DNA of 64,000 nt from Pseudomonadota bacterium. Lineage in GTDB: Bacteria; Pseudomonadota; Gammaproteobacteria; Steroidobacterales; Steroidobacteraceae. Under the pieces are notes generated by a model. That model worked only from the letters and a program-made list of their open reading frames with translations. It did not search any database and was not told where the DNA came from. Made by a program: the position numbers and the translations under genes. Position 1 is the first letter of the stretch. Every line of letters starts with the position of its first letter. Below are positions 9,189-18,400 of this stretch, piece by piece. Location of the stretch: positions 1-64,000 of the forward strand of contig JAJZFQ010000131.1 in NCBI GenBank assembly GCA_021805275.1. The letters are read 5' to 3'.

Positions 9189-10130
9189 GTGCCCAGCAAG
9201 CTCAAGACCCTGGCCGCCTTTGCGACCCTGTACCTGGTATGGGGCTCGACCTACTTCGCGATCCGTGTCGGTGTGCGCGAAATGGAGCCGCTGCTGATGG
9301 CGGCGATCCGCTTCACCACCGCCGGGGCGCTGATGTGCGCCTGGGGCCTTGCCCGCGGGCAGCGCTGGCCGAGCCGACGCCAGTGGGGCTCGATCGTGCT
9401 GCTCGCCTTCCTGATCTTCGTGATGGATTACGGGCTGCTGTTCAGCGCCGAGCGGCGCATCGCCTCGGGCATGGCGGCGGTGATGCTCGCGACCATCCCC
9501 GCCTTCACCGCTGTTGCGGAAATCATCTGGCTGCGCACGCAGCGGCTGACGCCGCGACTGGCCGCGGCGCTGCTCGTCGGTCTCGGCGGCGTCGTGGTGC
9601 TGGTCGACCCCTCGCTCGGGCTCCCCGGCGCACCGGTGTACTGGCTTGCGGCGACGGCCCTGGTGCTCGCAGCGCTCAGCTGGTCGGCCGCCTCGATCCT
9701 GATGCGCCTGCTGCCGTTGCCCCAGTCCAAGGTCATGAGTGCCGGGACGCAGATGCTCGCCGGCGGTGTGCTGCTGACGGTGGCGAGCGTCATCTTCGGG
9801 CAGGAGCGGGGGTTCGACCCGGCGGCCGTGTCGTTCGGGGCGTGGGTGGCGCTGGCGTATCTGATCGTACCCGGCTCGCTGCTCGCCTTCGGGGCGTACA
9901 CCTGGCTGATTCAGCACGAATCCCCGACCAAGGTCGGCACCTACGCCTACGTCAATCCGCTGGTCGCGGTGATCATCGGGTATGTTCTCGGCGGGGAGCG
10001 GCTCGATGCCCGCACCCTGCTCGGCACGGTGCTGGTGATCGCCAGCGTCGTCATCATCATCACCGGCAAGACGCGCACCGGTGCCGCCGCCGCGCCGCTC
10101 GGCTCGCGGCTCGGCGCGGAGCGTCCGTGA
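9189..10130 (+). CDS. EamA-family (DMT superfamily) permease, YedA-like
   Basis: A 313-residue inner-membrane transporter with two EamA repeats and about ten hydrophobic helices. The N-terminal [16 protein letters not shown] and the repeat-two stretch [21 protein letters not shown] are hallmarks of the YedA-like branch of drug/metabolite transporters. Such proteins export amino acids or metabolites, but the substrate is unassigned. I chose GTG, which follows GGAG by 6 bases; the longer frame adds only 17 proline/arginine-rich residues without a start signal. The epimerase gene follows 115 bases downstream. Confidence 0.85.
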   Translation: MPSKLKTLAAFATLYLVWGSTYFAIRVGVREMEPLLMAAIRFTTAGALMCAWGLARGQRWPSRRQWGSIVLLAFLIFVMDYGLLFSAERRIASGMAAVMLATIPAFTAVAEIIWLRTQRLTPRLAAALLVGLGGVVVLVDPSLGLPGAPVYWLAATALVLAALSWSAASILMRLLPLPQSKVMSAGTQMLAGGVLLTVASVIFGQERGFDPAAVSFGAWVALAYLIVPGSLLAFGAYTWLIQHESPTKVGTYAYVNPLVAVIIGYVLGGERLDARTLLGTVLVIASVVIIITGKTRTGAAAAPLGSRLGAERP

Positions 10131-10245
10131 GCACCCCCCCGTACGCGGTGCGACACAGTGCGCGTCACGGAGCGTTCTGCCGCGTAGAATGCGCGCATCT
10201 GGCGCAACGGGCGGCGCGCCAAGCCGCCGGGACCATCGAGGAACA

Positions 10246-11259
10246 ATGAAAATTCTGCTCACCGGCGCGGCCGGTTTCATCGGTTTTCACACCAGCCGAA
10301 AACTGCTCGAGCGCGGGCACGAGGTCGTCGGCGTCGACAATCTCAACGACTACTACGACGTGTCGCTGAAGGAAGCGCGCCTGGAGCTGCTGCGCCGCGA
10401 GAGCGGTTTTCGCTTCACCCGCCTGGACATCGCCGATGAGCCCGCGATGGCGCAGCTGTTCGCCACGGAGCGCTTCGCGCGGGTGATCCACCTTGCCGCG
10501 CAGGCCGGCGTGCGGCACTCGCTGAAGGATCCGCACAGCTACGTGCGCAGCAACGTCACCGGCACGCTCACCGTGCTCGAGGGGTGCCGGCACAATGCAG
10601 TGGAGCACCTGGTGTACGCCTCGACGAGCTCGGTGTACGGCGCCAACACCGACATGCCGTTCTCCCCACACCGTGGGGCGGATCATCCGCTGTCGATCTA
10701 CGCGGCCACCAAGAAGGCCGACGAGGCGATGGCGCACAGCTACTCGGCCCTGTTCGGCCTGCCGACGACGGGTCTGCGCTTCTTCACCGTCTACGGCCCG
10801 TGGGGACGCCCCGACATGGCGCTGTTCCTCTTTGCCCGCAACATCCTCGAGGGCAAGCCGATCGACGTTTACAACAACGGGCGCCATAAGCGCGACTTCA
10901 CCTACGTCGATGATATCGCCGAGGGGGTGGTGCGCGCCTGCGAGCAGGTTGCCACGCCCGACCCGAACTGGAGCGGCGCGACGCACGATCCGGCGAGCAG
11001 CCGCGCCCCGTATCGTCTGTACAACATCGGCAATCATCAGTCCGTCGAGCTGATGCGCTATATCGAAGTGCTCGAGCAGTGTCTCGGGCGCAAGGCCGAG
11101 AAGCGGTTCTTGCCGTTGCAGCCCGGTGACGTGCCCGAGACCTGCGCCGATGTCGAGGACCTGGCGCGCGAGATCGGCTACCGCCCGAGGACCTCGGTCG
11201 AGGAGGGCGTGCGTCGTTTCGTGGAATGGTTCTGCGAGTACTACGGCTACCGGCTCTGA
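10246..11259 (+). CDS. NAD-dependent sugar-nucleotide epimerase (UDP-glucuronate 4-epimerase-like)
   Basis: A 337-residue extended SDR. It has the Rossmann motif GAAGFIG (7-13), catalytic Tyr152 and Lys156 in IYAATKK, and the preceding Ser in YASTSS. The segment [16 protein letters not shown] after the third strand is the signature of the UDP-glucuronate 4-epimerase/CapI branch. That branch makes UDP-galacturonate for surface polysaccharide. The start ATG is preceded by GAGGA. A TAGAAT hexamer about 55 bases upstream could be a -10 element. No other polysaccharide gene is adjacent, so this is a stand-alone activity. Confidence 0.88.
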   Translation: MKILLTGAAGFIGFHTSRKLLERGHEVVGVDNLNDYYDVSLKEARLELLRRESGFRFTRLDIADEPAMAQLFATERFARVIHLAAQAGVRHSLKDPHSYVRSNVTGTLTVLEGCRHNAVEHLVYASTSSVYGANTDMPFSPHRGADHPLSIYAATKKADEAMAHSYSALFGLPTTGLRFFTVYGPWGRPDMALFLFARNILEGKPIDVYNNGRHKRDFTYVDDIAEGVVRACEQVATPDPNWSGATHDPASSRAPYRLYNIGNHQSVELMRYIEVLEQCLGRKAEKRFLPLQPGDVPETCADVEDLAREIGYRPRTSVEEGVRRFVEWFCEYYGYRL

Positions 11260-11401
11260 GCGCATCGGCGCGGCGGGCCGGTTGATCATCAGACCCATCA
11301 GAGCGATGCGGGCCGTCAGGCACTGGCGCGGGCCGTCTCGGGCAAGTGGCGCTCCGGGGCGCGCGGCGAGGCCCGGGCGCCGGTGAAGGGGCGGTCCGAC
11401 C

Positions 11402-12373
11402 GTGCAGCGCGCTGAGGGCGAGACGAACGAGGCGAGCCTGAGTCGAGCGGCCGCGGCGCGCCTTGCAGGCGCGCGCGTGCTGTGCGACTGGGGCAGCAGT
11501 CGGCTGCGGGCCTTCCGCGAGATCGACGGGACGGTCACGGAACGGTGCGATGGGCCGGGCATCGCCCAGCTCGGGTCATGTTCGCCGGCCGAAGCGCTTG
11601 CCGGGGCGCTCGAGCCGTGGCGCGCCCAGGGGCGGCTCGGACCGATCGTACTGTGCGGTATGGCGGGCTCGCGCAACGGCTTGGTGGAGGTGCCGTACGT
11701 GCGCGCTCCGGTGGCACTGGCACAGTGGCGCGCCGGCGCGCGGCGATTGCGCGATGACGAGGACGCGCTGATCGTCCTGGCCGGCATCCAGGCGCAGAAT
11801 TTTCGCGACGTGCCCGACGCCATGCGTGGGGAGGAGACGCAGATCTTCGGCGCACTGTCGCTCGAGCTGCCGCTCGCTTCCGGTCGCCAGATCCTGGTGC
11901 TGCCCGGCACGTACAGCAAATGGGTGGAAGTGCGCGATGGGCGCATCGCACGGCTGCAGACGTACTGCACGGGGGAGCTCTACGAGCTGCTGAGCGCGCG
12001 CTCCTTCCTGCTGCGGGTCGGCGGAACGGCCGAGGCGGAAGAGGACGCGTTCGAGATCGGTCTGCGCAATGCGGCCCGCTACGATCTGTCGGCCAACCTG
12101 TTCGAGACGCGCAGCGCGCAGCTGATCGAGGGTCGATCGGTCGGGTGGGCGCGCTCACTGCTGTCCGGCCTGTTGATCGGTGCCGAGGTGCACAGCATGC
12201 GCGCCTCGCGCATCGCCGCCTCGGGGCCGATCACGATCATCGGTGAGCCGGCGCTCACCACGCGTTACCTGCACGCGCTCGGCCACTACGGCGAGCAGGC
12301 GCGCTGTCTTGATGGCGACGCCTGTGTGCTCGCGGGCCTGCGCGCCGCGCTCGAGGGGATGCCGGGGACCTGA
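11402..12373 (+). CDS. dgoK: 2-dehydro-3-deoxygalactonokinase
   Basis: A 323-residue sugar kinase of the DgoK family. Supporting blocks are CDWGSSRLRAF at the phosphate-binding strand, CGMAGSRNGLVEVPY, and VLPGTYSKWVEV. The family phosphorylates 2-keto-3-deoxygalactonate in galactonate and galactose breakdown (De Ley-Doudoroff route). The start is GTG; an upstream region of about 140 bases separates it from the epimerase gene. The usual partners (dgoA aldolase, dgoD dehydratase, a transporter) are not in the window, so the kinase is an orphan here. Confidence 0.85.
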   Translation: MQRAEGETNEASLSRAAAARLAGARVLCDWGSSRLRAFREIDGTVTERCDGPGIAQLGSCSPAEALAGALEPWRAQGRLGPIVLCGMAGSRNGLVEVPYVRAPVALAQWRAGARRLRDDEDALIVLAGIQAQNFRDVPDAMRGEETQIFGALSLELPLASGRQILVLPGTYSKWVEVRDGRIARLQTYCTGELYELLSARSFLLRVGGTAEAEEDAFEIGLRNAARYDLSANLFETRSAQLIEGRSVGWARSLLSGLLIGAEVHSMRASRIAASGPITIIGEPALTTRYLHALGHYGEQARCLDGDACVLAGLRAALEGMPGT

Positions 12374-12533
12374 TGCGTCGATCCTGCGGCTCACGAGTTC
12401 GCGCCTCGGCACTGACGGACGGCGAGCCCGCAGCTTCCCTCGCACTCGAGTGCCGGCTTGGCTTTCTCACCGTCACGGCGGCGACTGCGGCGCACGCACG
12501 GCATGCGCCTCGAGCGCCCGGCGCGCGGTGGCT

Positions 12534-13001
12534 CTAAAGGCCGAGCGCGCTGAGGCCGGGATGATCCTCGGGCCGGCGCCCGAGCGGCCAGCGGTAGTGT
12601 CGTTCGGACTCGGCGATCGGCACATCGTTGATGCTGGCGAGGCGCCGGCGCATCAGACCGAGTTCGTCGAACTCCCAGTTCTCATTGCCGTATGAGCGGA
12701 ACCAGGCGCCGCCGGCGTCGTGCCACTCGTACGCGAATCGTACGGCGATGCGGTTGCCGGTGAAGGCCCAGACTTCCTTGATCAGGCGGTAGTCGAGTTC
12801 GTTCGCCCACTTGCGCTTGAGGAATGCGACGATCTGCGCCCGGCCGCTGATGAATTCCGAGCGATTGCGCCAGCGGCTGTCTTCGGTATAGGCGAGTGCC
12901 ACGCGCTCGGGGTCGCGACTGTTCCAGGCATCCTCGGCCGCACGCGCCTTGACGGCGGCAGTTTCGGCAGTGAACGGCGGCAGCGGCGGTCGGCTCGACA
13001 T
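12534..13001 (-). CDS. DUF1348 / SnoaL-like protein (NTF2 fold)
   Basis: A 155-residue protein matching DUF1348. Characteristic segments are [30 protein letters not shown], and [22 protein letters not shown]. The fold is the cone-shaped NTF2-like barrel used by many small enzymes and ligand-binding proteins. No activity has been assigned to this subgroup that I can use. It is cytoplasmic and a single-gene unit, with the decayed region upstream of it. Confidence 0.85.
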   Translation of the reverse strand: MSSRPPLPPFTAETAAVKARAAEDAWNSRDPERVALAYTEDSRWRNRSEFISGRAQIVAFLKRKWANELDYRLIKEVWAFTGNRIAVRFAYEWHDAGGAWFRSYGNENWEFDELGLMRRRLASINDVPIAESERHYRWPLGRRPEDHPGLSALGL

Positions 13002-13611
13002 GGCCTTCTCCTCGGGATCGGACTCGCGCGCCGAGTCCTGCGCTCACGGTACCGATCCGGCGGCGCAGCGGTCAAGCGCGGCCGGGCGAGCGCAGCAGGC
13101 CGCGAGCATCCGCGGCGCGGGCTGCGCGAGGATGGCGCGTTGCTGCGCTGGCACCCGAGGCGCAGCGGCTCAAGGGCCGGGCCTGGCAACCGCGTCCCGA
13201 GCGAGCGGACTTCACGGCCACTGCGCGTAATGACCACGCTCCGTGGCGAGTTCTCCGCCGCCGGCGCGAGAGATGCATCGAGCGGTGTTCGATTCGATGG
13301 CGGGCGCGTGTGGCGTGCGGAGTCCGCCGGGAGAAGCCTCGGTGCTCTGGCTGCAGTCGCGCTGAGTGACCGTGTCGGTGCGGCGCACGCGGATGTCGGG
13401 ATGGGTGCGACATCGCAGGCATCATCACTCACGCGGGGCTGTTGGCGCGGTGCCATGCTTTTTTTGCTGTCAGGATGTGGGGGGTGTGTTCGGAGATATG
13501 CGGGGCATGCCAGTGTTGGTATTGGCCATGATTCGCCGGATCACCTGTGCTGTTGCAAATCTGTTGGGAGCGTCGCAAGTCCGAGGGTGCGCGGCGCCGA
13601 TACGCGACTGA
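13002..13611. other. Non-coding stretch upstream of a decayed cytochrome gene
   Basis: No gene is recognisable on either strand. The part from about 13430 to 13620 is less GC-rich than its surroundings and includes a run of seven T at about 13459. Together with the pseudogene that follows, this suggests a degenerating or acquired segment. Confidence 0.45.
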
Positions 13612-14104
13612 TCCGATGCGGGCGAAGCCCTGTTCGGATCCGCCGGCATCATTCTCACGTTGATTGTCTCGGCGCTGCTCATTGCCGCCTGTGCGTCGCG
13701 GCAGGTGAGCTTTCACAAAGACGTTGCGCTCATTCTGCAGCGCAACTGCGCAACATGGCATGGCCAGAACGGGGCCGGCTACCTGCAAGGTGGATTCAGC
13801 GTGGAGTCCTTCGGGGCGCTCCTGAAGGGGGTCAAGGACGCTGCGATGATCGACCCCGGATCCGAGCGCTCAGAGCAATCTGGTGCGGTTGCCGAGGCAC
13901 CGTGCGCATCTGCAGATCAACCTGCCGAAGATATGCGCACAGATGGGTCCGGTGGGTGACAGGTGCGCTGGCGCCGCGGCGTCCGCCCGAAACCTCAAGA
14001 AGCGCGATATCACCCTCATTGCGACATGGATCGGTCACGCGGGCGCGCGACAACAGATGTCGGGTGCGCGGCGCCGTTTGTTCACTCGCGCGCCCGGACA
14101 TTGA
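13612..14104 (+). pseudogene. Broken c-type cytochrome (PSCyt1-like haem-binding lipoprotein)
   Basis: Two adjacent frames together match a small c-type cytochrome related to the planctomycete-type PSCyt1 domain. The first frame gives a hydrophobic leader ending in LLIAACAS (a possible lipobox), then VSFHKDVALILQRNC and GAGYLQGGFSVESFGALLKG. Near 13866-13880 the match passes to another frame, which continues SNLVRL...NLPKICAQMGPVGDRC and ends with RDITLIATWI, the usual tail of the domain. The haem motif reads CATWH: TGG at 13756-13758 replaces the second cysteine of CxxCH, so covalent haem attachment would be lost. The frameshift and the lost ligand both argue for a dead gene. Family assignment is from remembered sequence patterns. 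Confidence 0.6.
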
Positions 14105-14503
14105 GCCGCGAATCCATCCGCTGCGAGCGCTGGCGTGCTGGGGCTCATCAGGCGGCACAGGGGTGCCGCACGGCGCATCAGAGCGTGCGTCCGGCCGGTC
14201 GAATCGCTCCGCGGCGCCCAGGGTCGTGCTGCCACGGATCCGATCGAGCCGGACGAGCCCGATCTGCCGCGAGGCTGTCCGGCGCCGCCGGTACGGCACG
14301 CCCCGATCGAGGCCGTGCCGGCCTGATCGCCCCGACATCCGCCCGGGGCAGGTGCGCGCAAACGGTCCGCGGCACTTACTTAACCTTAGACGTAGCTATT
14401 AGTGCAGTTCACGGCGGATTTCTTGTGGGAGTTCGATTTCCGGGGACGTCGCCCCGTCGTGGGGCGGTCAGCCTCGCCATCGCCGAGGGTGGGGTTCGAT
14501 TGG
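14105..14503. other. Intergenic stretch, no gene recognised
   Basis: About 400 bases between the cytochrome remnant and the aminotransferase. Short frames here are low-complexity. An AT-richer patch (about 14366-14402) stands out from the GC-rich surroundings but forms no clear hairpin. Confidence 0.4.
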
Positions 14504-14516
14504 TATAGTGTGCAAC

Positions 14517-15839
14517 ATGAACACCGCCCGCACACCCGACCTGTCCTCCTTCTGGATGCCCTTCACGGCCAATCGGCATTTCAAGCACCACCCGCACCTG
14601 ATGGTCGCAGGCGAAGGCGCGTACTTCACGCTGCACGACGGCCGTCGGGTCTTCGACTGCCTCTCGGGGCTGTGGTGCACGCCGCTCGGTCACGGCCGTG
14701 CGGAGATCACCTCGGCGGTGAGCGCGCAGCTCGCCGAACTCGATTTCGCGCCGACCTTTCAGGTCGGCCACCCCAAGGCGTTCGAGCTGGCCGCGCGCAT
14801 CGCGCGCTGGGCCCCGAACGGACTGAACCGGGTGTTCTTCTCGAATTCCGGCTCCGAGGCCGTCGACAGTGCCCTGAAGATCGCAATCGCCTATCACCAG
14901 GCGCGCGGCGATGCGCGCCGCGTGCGCATCATCGGGCGTGAGCGCGCCTACCACGGCGTCGGCATCGGTGGCATCTCCGCCGGTGGCATCGCGGCGAACC
15001 GCCGCACATTCGGTGCGCTGGCCGCGCCGTTCGTCGATCACCTGCCGCATACGTACGATCCGGCACAGATGCGCTTCAGCCGCGGCCAACCCGCTTGGGG
15101 CGTACATCTGGCCGATGCGCTCGAGCGGCTGGTCGCGCTGCACGATGCCTCGACCATTGCGGCGGTCATCGTCGAGCCCATGCAGGGTTCCACCGGCGTG
15201 ATCGTGCCCCCCGTGGGCTATCTCGAACGGTTGCGCGAGATCTGCACGCGCTACGGCATTTTGCTGATTTTCGACGAAGTCATCACCGGCTTCGGCCGCC
15301 TGGGCGCGAATTTCGCCGCACAGCGGTTGAACGTGACGCCCGACATGATCGTCTTCGCCAAGGCGGTGACCAACGGCGCCATCCCGCTCGGCGGGGTGAT
15401 CGTGGATCAGCGCATTCACGACGCGCTCATGCAGGGCCCGGAGCAGACCATCGAGCTGTTCCACGGCTACACCTATTCCGGCCATCCGGTCGCCTGCGCC
15501 GCCGGGCTCGCCACGCTGGAGGTGATGGAACGGGACGGGCTGATCTTGCGCGCCGAGGCGCTTAGCGCCGTTCTCGAGCAAGAAGTGCACGGGCTGCGCG
15601 ATGAGCCGCATGTCGCCGACATCCGCAACATCGGGCTTGCCGCCGCCATCGACCTCACGCCGCGGCCGGACGCTCCGGGTGCGCGGGGGCGCGCGGCATT
15701 CGAACGGGGTATCGAGGCGGGCTTGTTGCTGCGCTTCACGGCCGACACGTTGGCCGTGGCCCCGCCGTTCGTCAGCACCGAGGACGAGGTCCGTCACATG
15801 ATCGGTGCGCTGCGCACCGTGCTGCGGCAGGTGGAGTAG
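14517..15839 (+). CDS. Class III omega-aminotransferase (beta-alanine--pyruvate type)
   Basis: A 440-residue PLP-dependent class III aminotransferase. It shows SNSGSEAVDSALKIA (cofactor phosphate loop), the IFDEVITGFGRLG strand with the pyridine-binding Asp, and the Schiff-base Lys282 in FAKAVTNG. The N-terminal FWMPFTANRHFK is typical of beta-alanine:pyruvate transaminases, which move an omega-amino group to pyruvate. The ATG is chosen by homology. No Shine-Dalgarno sequence precedes it, but a TATAGT hexamer ends 7 bases upstream, so the message could be leaderless. It converges on the Rieske/SUF operon and shares a hairpin with it. Confidence 0.88.
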   Translation: MNTARTPDLSSFWMPFTANRHFKHHPHLMVAGEGAYFTLHDGRRVFDCLSGLWCTPLGHGRAEITSAVSAQLAELDFAPTFQVGHPKAFELAARIARWAPNGLNRVFFSNSGSEAVDSALKIAIAYHQARGDARRVRIIGRERAYHGVGIGGISAGGIAANRRTFGALAAPFVDHLPHTYDPAQMRFSRGQPAWGVHLADALERLVALHDASTIAAVIVEPMQGSTGVIVPPVGYLERLREICTRYGILLIFDEVITGFGRLGANFAAQRLNVTPDMIVFAKAVTNGAIPLGGVIVDQRIHDALMQGPEQTIELFHGYTYSGHPVACAAGLATLEVMERDGLILRAEALSAVLEQEVHGLRDEPHVADIRNIGLAAAIDLTPRPDAPGARGRAAFERGIEAGLLLRFTADTLAVAPPFVSTEDEVRHMIGALRTVLRQVE

Positions 15840-15840
15840 C

Positions 15841-15862
15841 GCGGCCCGCTCAGTCGGGCCGC
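15841..15862. terminator. Convergent-gene hairpin (8-bp stem)
   Basis: GCGGCCCG and CGGGCCGC form a perfect 8-bp stem around a 6-base loop. It sits between the ends of the aminotransferase and the Rieske gene, whose stop codon lies in the loop. There is no T-run on either side, so it may act as a bidirectional barrier or RNA 3'-end stabiliser rather than a classic intrinsic terminator. Confidence 0.4.
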
Positions 15863-16161
15863 TCGATGAGGATGCGGCCGGCCTCGAGGCGCACCGGGTA
15901 CGTGCGCAGCGGCTCGTACGCCGGGGGCGTCAGCGCCTCGCCCGTGCGCAGGCAGAAGCGGGCACCGTGCCGCGGACAGATGATCTGGCAGGACTCGACC
16001 GCGGCACCCTCGAGACGCTCGCCGTCGTGTGTGCATTGATCATCGAGCGCATGCAGCTCGGCGCCACAGCGCACCACCAGCACCGCTCGGCCCTCGAGGT
16101 CCACTTCCAGGGGCGTCTCCTCGGACAGGTCGGCCGCCGCGCCGACGTCGAGCCAGCGCAT
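15850..16161 (-). CDS. Rieske [2Fe-2S] ferredoxin
   Basis: A 103-residue soluble Rieske protein with no membrane anchor. The cluster ligands are Cys43/His45 (CTHDG) and Cys62/His65 (CPRHG), 19 residues apart, as in dioxygenase-type Rieske ferredoxins. It probably shuttles one electron in the cytoplasm; the partner reductase or oxygenase is not in the window. Its ATG shares one base with the sufT stop (TGATG), so it is the last gene of the SUF operon and probably translationally coupled. Position in the operon suggests a link to cluster assembly or use, which is inference. Confidence 0.88.
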   Translation of the reverse strand: MRWLDVGAAADLSEETPLEVDLEGRAVLVVRCGAELHALDDQCTHDGERLEGAAVESCQIICPRHGARFCLRTGEALTPPAYEPLRTYPVRLEAGRILIERPD

Positions 16162-16712
16162 CAGAACATCCCCGTCTGCAGGCGCGCCGCCTCGCTCATC
16201 ATGCTGTGGTTCCAGGGCGGCTCGAAGGTCAGTTCGACGCGAACCTCGCGCACCGTCGGGATCCGCCCGATCTTGTCGCGCACGTCATCGACCAGTATCT
16301 CGCCCATGCCGCAGCCCGGCGCGGTGAGCGTCATGCTGACCGCGACGCTGCGCGTGCCATCCTCGTTCACCTGGACCTCGCACGAGTAGACCAGTCCGAG
16401 CTCGACGATGTTGATCGGAATCTCGGGGTCGTAGCAGGTGCGCATCTGCTCCCAGGCGAGCTGGCGCACGTCCTCCTCGGTCGCATTCGGCGGCAGTTCC
16501 GGTGCCTTGACCGGCTCGCGGCCGATGGCAGCGGCATCCTCGCCGGCGATGCGGAACAGGTTGCCGTCGACGTAGACGGTGAAACTGCCGCCCAGCGCCT
16601 GGGTGATGTAGCCGGACTGGCCGGGCTGCAACGTGAGTTCGGTGCCGGCCGGCACGATGACCGCGCGGACCTCACGCTGCACGACGAATGGTTCGCTGTC
16701 GTAACCGGGCAT
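16161..16712 (-). CDS. sufT: SufT-like Fe-S assembly protein (DUF59)
   Basis: A 183-residue protein. The C-terminal half is a DUF59/MIP18 domain, with YDPEIPINIVELGLVY and LTAPGCGMGEILVDDV; the conserved Cys is the one in APGCGM. The N-terminal half (about 1-85) is the extra beta-rich region seen in SufT of SUF operons. SufT helps mature Fe-S proteins in the cytoplasm, probably as a carrier or targeting factor. It lies between sufU (9-base gap) and the Rieske gene (1-base overlap). Confidence 0.88.
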   Translation of the reverse strand: MPGYDSEPFVVQREVRAVIVPAGTELTLQPGQSGYITQALGGSFTVYVDGNLFRIAGEDAAAIGREPVKAPELPPNATEEDVRQLAWEQMRTCYDPEIPINIVELGLVYSCEVQVNEDGTRSVAVSMTLTAPGCGMGEILVDDVRDKIGRIPTVREVRVELTFEPPWNHSMMSEAARLQTGMF

Positions 16713-16721
16713 GGCGGTGCG

Positions 16722-17165
16722 TTACTCCGTCGTGGCAGCCGCGGCGCTTCGTTCGAGCGCGGCGTTCAGCGTATGCCAGCACAACGTGGCACATTTGACC
16801 CGGGCCGGAAACTCGCTGACGCCGGACAGGGCGGCGAGTTTTCCGAGCGGCGGGCCGGCGGGCGCATCGTGCTGCGTCAGCAGCGTGTGGATCTGCCGAT
16901 AGAGTGCCTCGATGGTCGCTTTATCCTTGCCCTTGACCGCCTCGGTCATGAGCGAGGCCGACGCGGTCGAGATGGCGCAGCCCGTGCCTTCAAATCGAAT
17001 GTCCGCGACGCGCTCGCCATCGAGCCGGACCCACACCGTGAGGCGGTCGCCGCAGAGCGGATTGTGCCCGTCGGCGTGCGTATCGGCGCCGGAGAGGGCG
17101 CCGAAATTGCGCGGCTGGCGGTTGTGATCGAGGATCACGTCGCGGTAGAGCTCTTTCAGGTCCAT
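16722..17165 (-). CDS. sufU: SufU-type Fe-S scaffold / sulphur acceptor
   Basis: A 147-residue NifU/IscU-fold protein. The ligands are Cys38 (NPLCGD), Cys63 (GTGCAIS) and Cys125 (VKCATL), with Cys129 next to them. The roughly 18-20-residue insertion between the second and third cysteines is typical of SufU rather than IscU. SufU accepts persulphide sulphur from SufS, in zinc-dependent fashion in Firmicutes. Its presence explains the absence of SufE. Its start codon overlaps the sufS stop by one base (TGATG). Confidence 0.9.
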   Translation of the reverse strand: MDLKELYRDVILDHNRQPRNFGALSGADTHADGHNPLCGDRLTVWVRLDGERVADIRFEGTGCAISTASASLMTEAVKGKDKATIEALYRQIHTLLTQHDAPAGPPLGKLAALSGVSEFPARVKCATLCWHTLNAALERSAAAATTE

Positions 17166-18400
17166 CAGCCGAATACCTCGCGGGCTTTGCCGAGCGCGGC
17201 CAGCAGCGCCCGCACGTCAGATTCGGTGTTGTAGCAGCCGAAGGAGGCGCGGGCCGTGGCGGGGATGCTGAAGAAGGCCATCACCGGCATCGCGCAATGA
17301 TGGCCGGTGCGAATCGCCACGCCCTCGCTGTCGAGGATCGTGCCGAGATCGTGCGGATGGCAGCCGCGCAGCGTGAAGGACAGCACCGCGGCCTTGTGCG
17401 CTGCCGTGCCGACGATCTCGATGCCGGGGATGGCTTGAAGCTCGGCTGTGGCGAGTGTGAGCAGGTGATGCTCATGCGCGGCCACCGCCGCGGCGCCGAG
17501 GCTCTCGAGGTAATCCATGGCCGCCGCGAGTCCCACCGCCCCGGAGATGTTCGGTGTGCCGGCCTCGAACTTCCACGGCAGATCGTTGTACGTGCTCTTC
17601 TCGAACGAGACGGTGCGGATCATGTCACCGCCGCCCTGCCAGGGCGGCATCTCCTCGAGCAGCTCCTCGCGGCCGTAGAGCACCCCGATGCCGGTCGGGC
17701 CGTACAGCTTGTGACCGGAGAATGCGTAGAAATCGCAGCCCAGCTCGCGCACGTCCACGGCCGTGTGTGGCACGGCCTGTGCGCCGTCAACCAGCACCAG
17801 CGCCCCGCACGAGTGGGCCGCTTCCACGATGCGTTTGACCGGCAGCACGGTGCCGAGCGCGTTCGAAACGTGCGCCAGCCCGACCAGGCGGGTGCGGGCG
17901 TTGAGCAACTCGAACAGTCGCTCGAGGTCGAGCTCGCCGCGGCGGTCAATCGGCGCCACCTTCAGCGTGCAGCCGGTCTGCTCGCACACCATCTGCCACG
18001 GCACGATGTTGGCGTGATGCTCGAGTGCGGTGATGAGGATCTCGTCGCCGGGGCCGAGCCGCGAGCGGCCGTACGACTGAGCGACGAGGTTGATTCCCTC
18101 CGTGGTGCCGCGCACGAAGATGATCTCGCGCGTCGAGCGGGCGTTGAGGAAGCGCCGGGCCCGCTCGCGCGCACCCTCGAACGCTTCCGTGGCAGCCTGA
18201 CTCAGGGTATGAACGCCGCGGTGCACGTTGGAGTGCAGGTGCGTCTCGTAGTGCTCCACGGCGCGCAGCACGGCCAGCGGTCGCTGCCCGGAGGCGGCGC
18301 TGTCGAGGTAGACGAGCGGCCGGCCGTTCACCTGCTGGGCGAGGATGGGGAAATCGGCGCGGACGCGTTCGACGTCGAGCGGTGCGGCGGCGTGCTTCAC
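17165..18400 (-). CDS. sufS: Cysteine desulphurase SufS
   Basis: A 411-residue class V PLP enzyme. It has TALEHHANIVPW, VDGAQAVPH, the Schiff-base Lys231 in FSGHKLYGPTG, and the persulphide Cys369 in RTGHHCAMPVM. It removes sulphur from cysteine and hands it to SufU for cluster building on SufBCD. I chose the GTG start because it overlaps the sufD stop as GTGA and yields the normal family N-terminus (LDVERVRADFPIL); the longer frame would run into sufD with an arginine/proline-rich tail. Confidence 0.93.
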   Translation of the reverse strand: MKHAAAPLDVERVRADFPILAQQVNGRPLVYLDSAASGQRPLAVLRAVEHYETHLHSNVHRGVHTLSQAATEAFEGARERARRFLNARSTREIIFVRGTTEGINLVAQSYGRSRLGPGDEILITALEHHANIVPWQMVCEQTGCTLKVAPIDRRGELDLERLFELLNARTRLVGLAHVSNALGTVLPVKRIVEAAHSCGALVLVDGAQAVPHTAVDVRELGCDFYAFSGHKLYGPTGIGVLYGREELLEEMPPWQGGGDMIRTVSFEKSTYNDLPWKFEAGTPNISGAVGLAAAMDYLESLGAAAVAAHEHHLLTLATAELQAIPGIEIVGTAAHKAAVLSFTLRGCHPHDLGTILDSEGVAIRTGHHCAMPVMAFFSIPATARASFGCYNTESDVRALLAALGKAREVFG

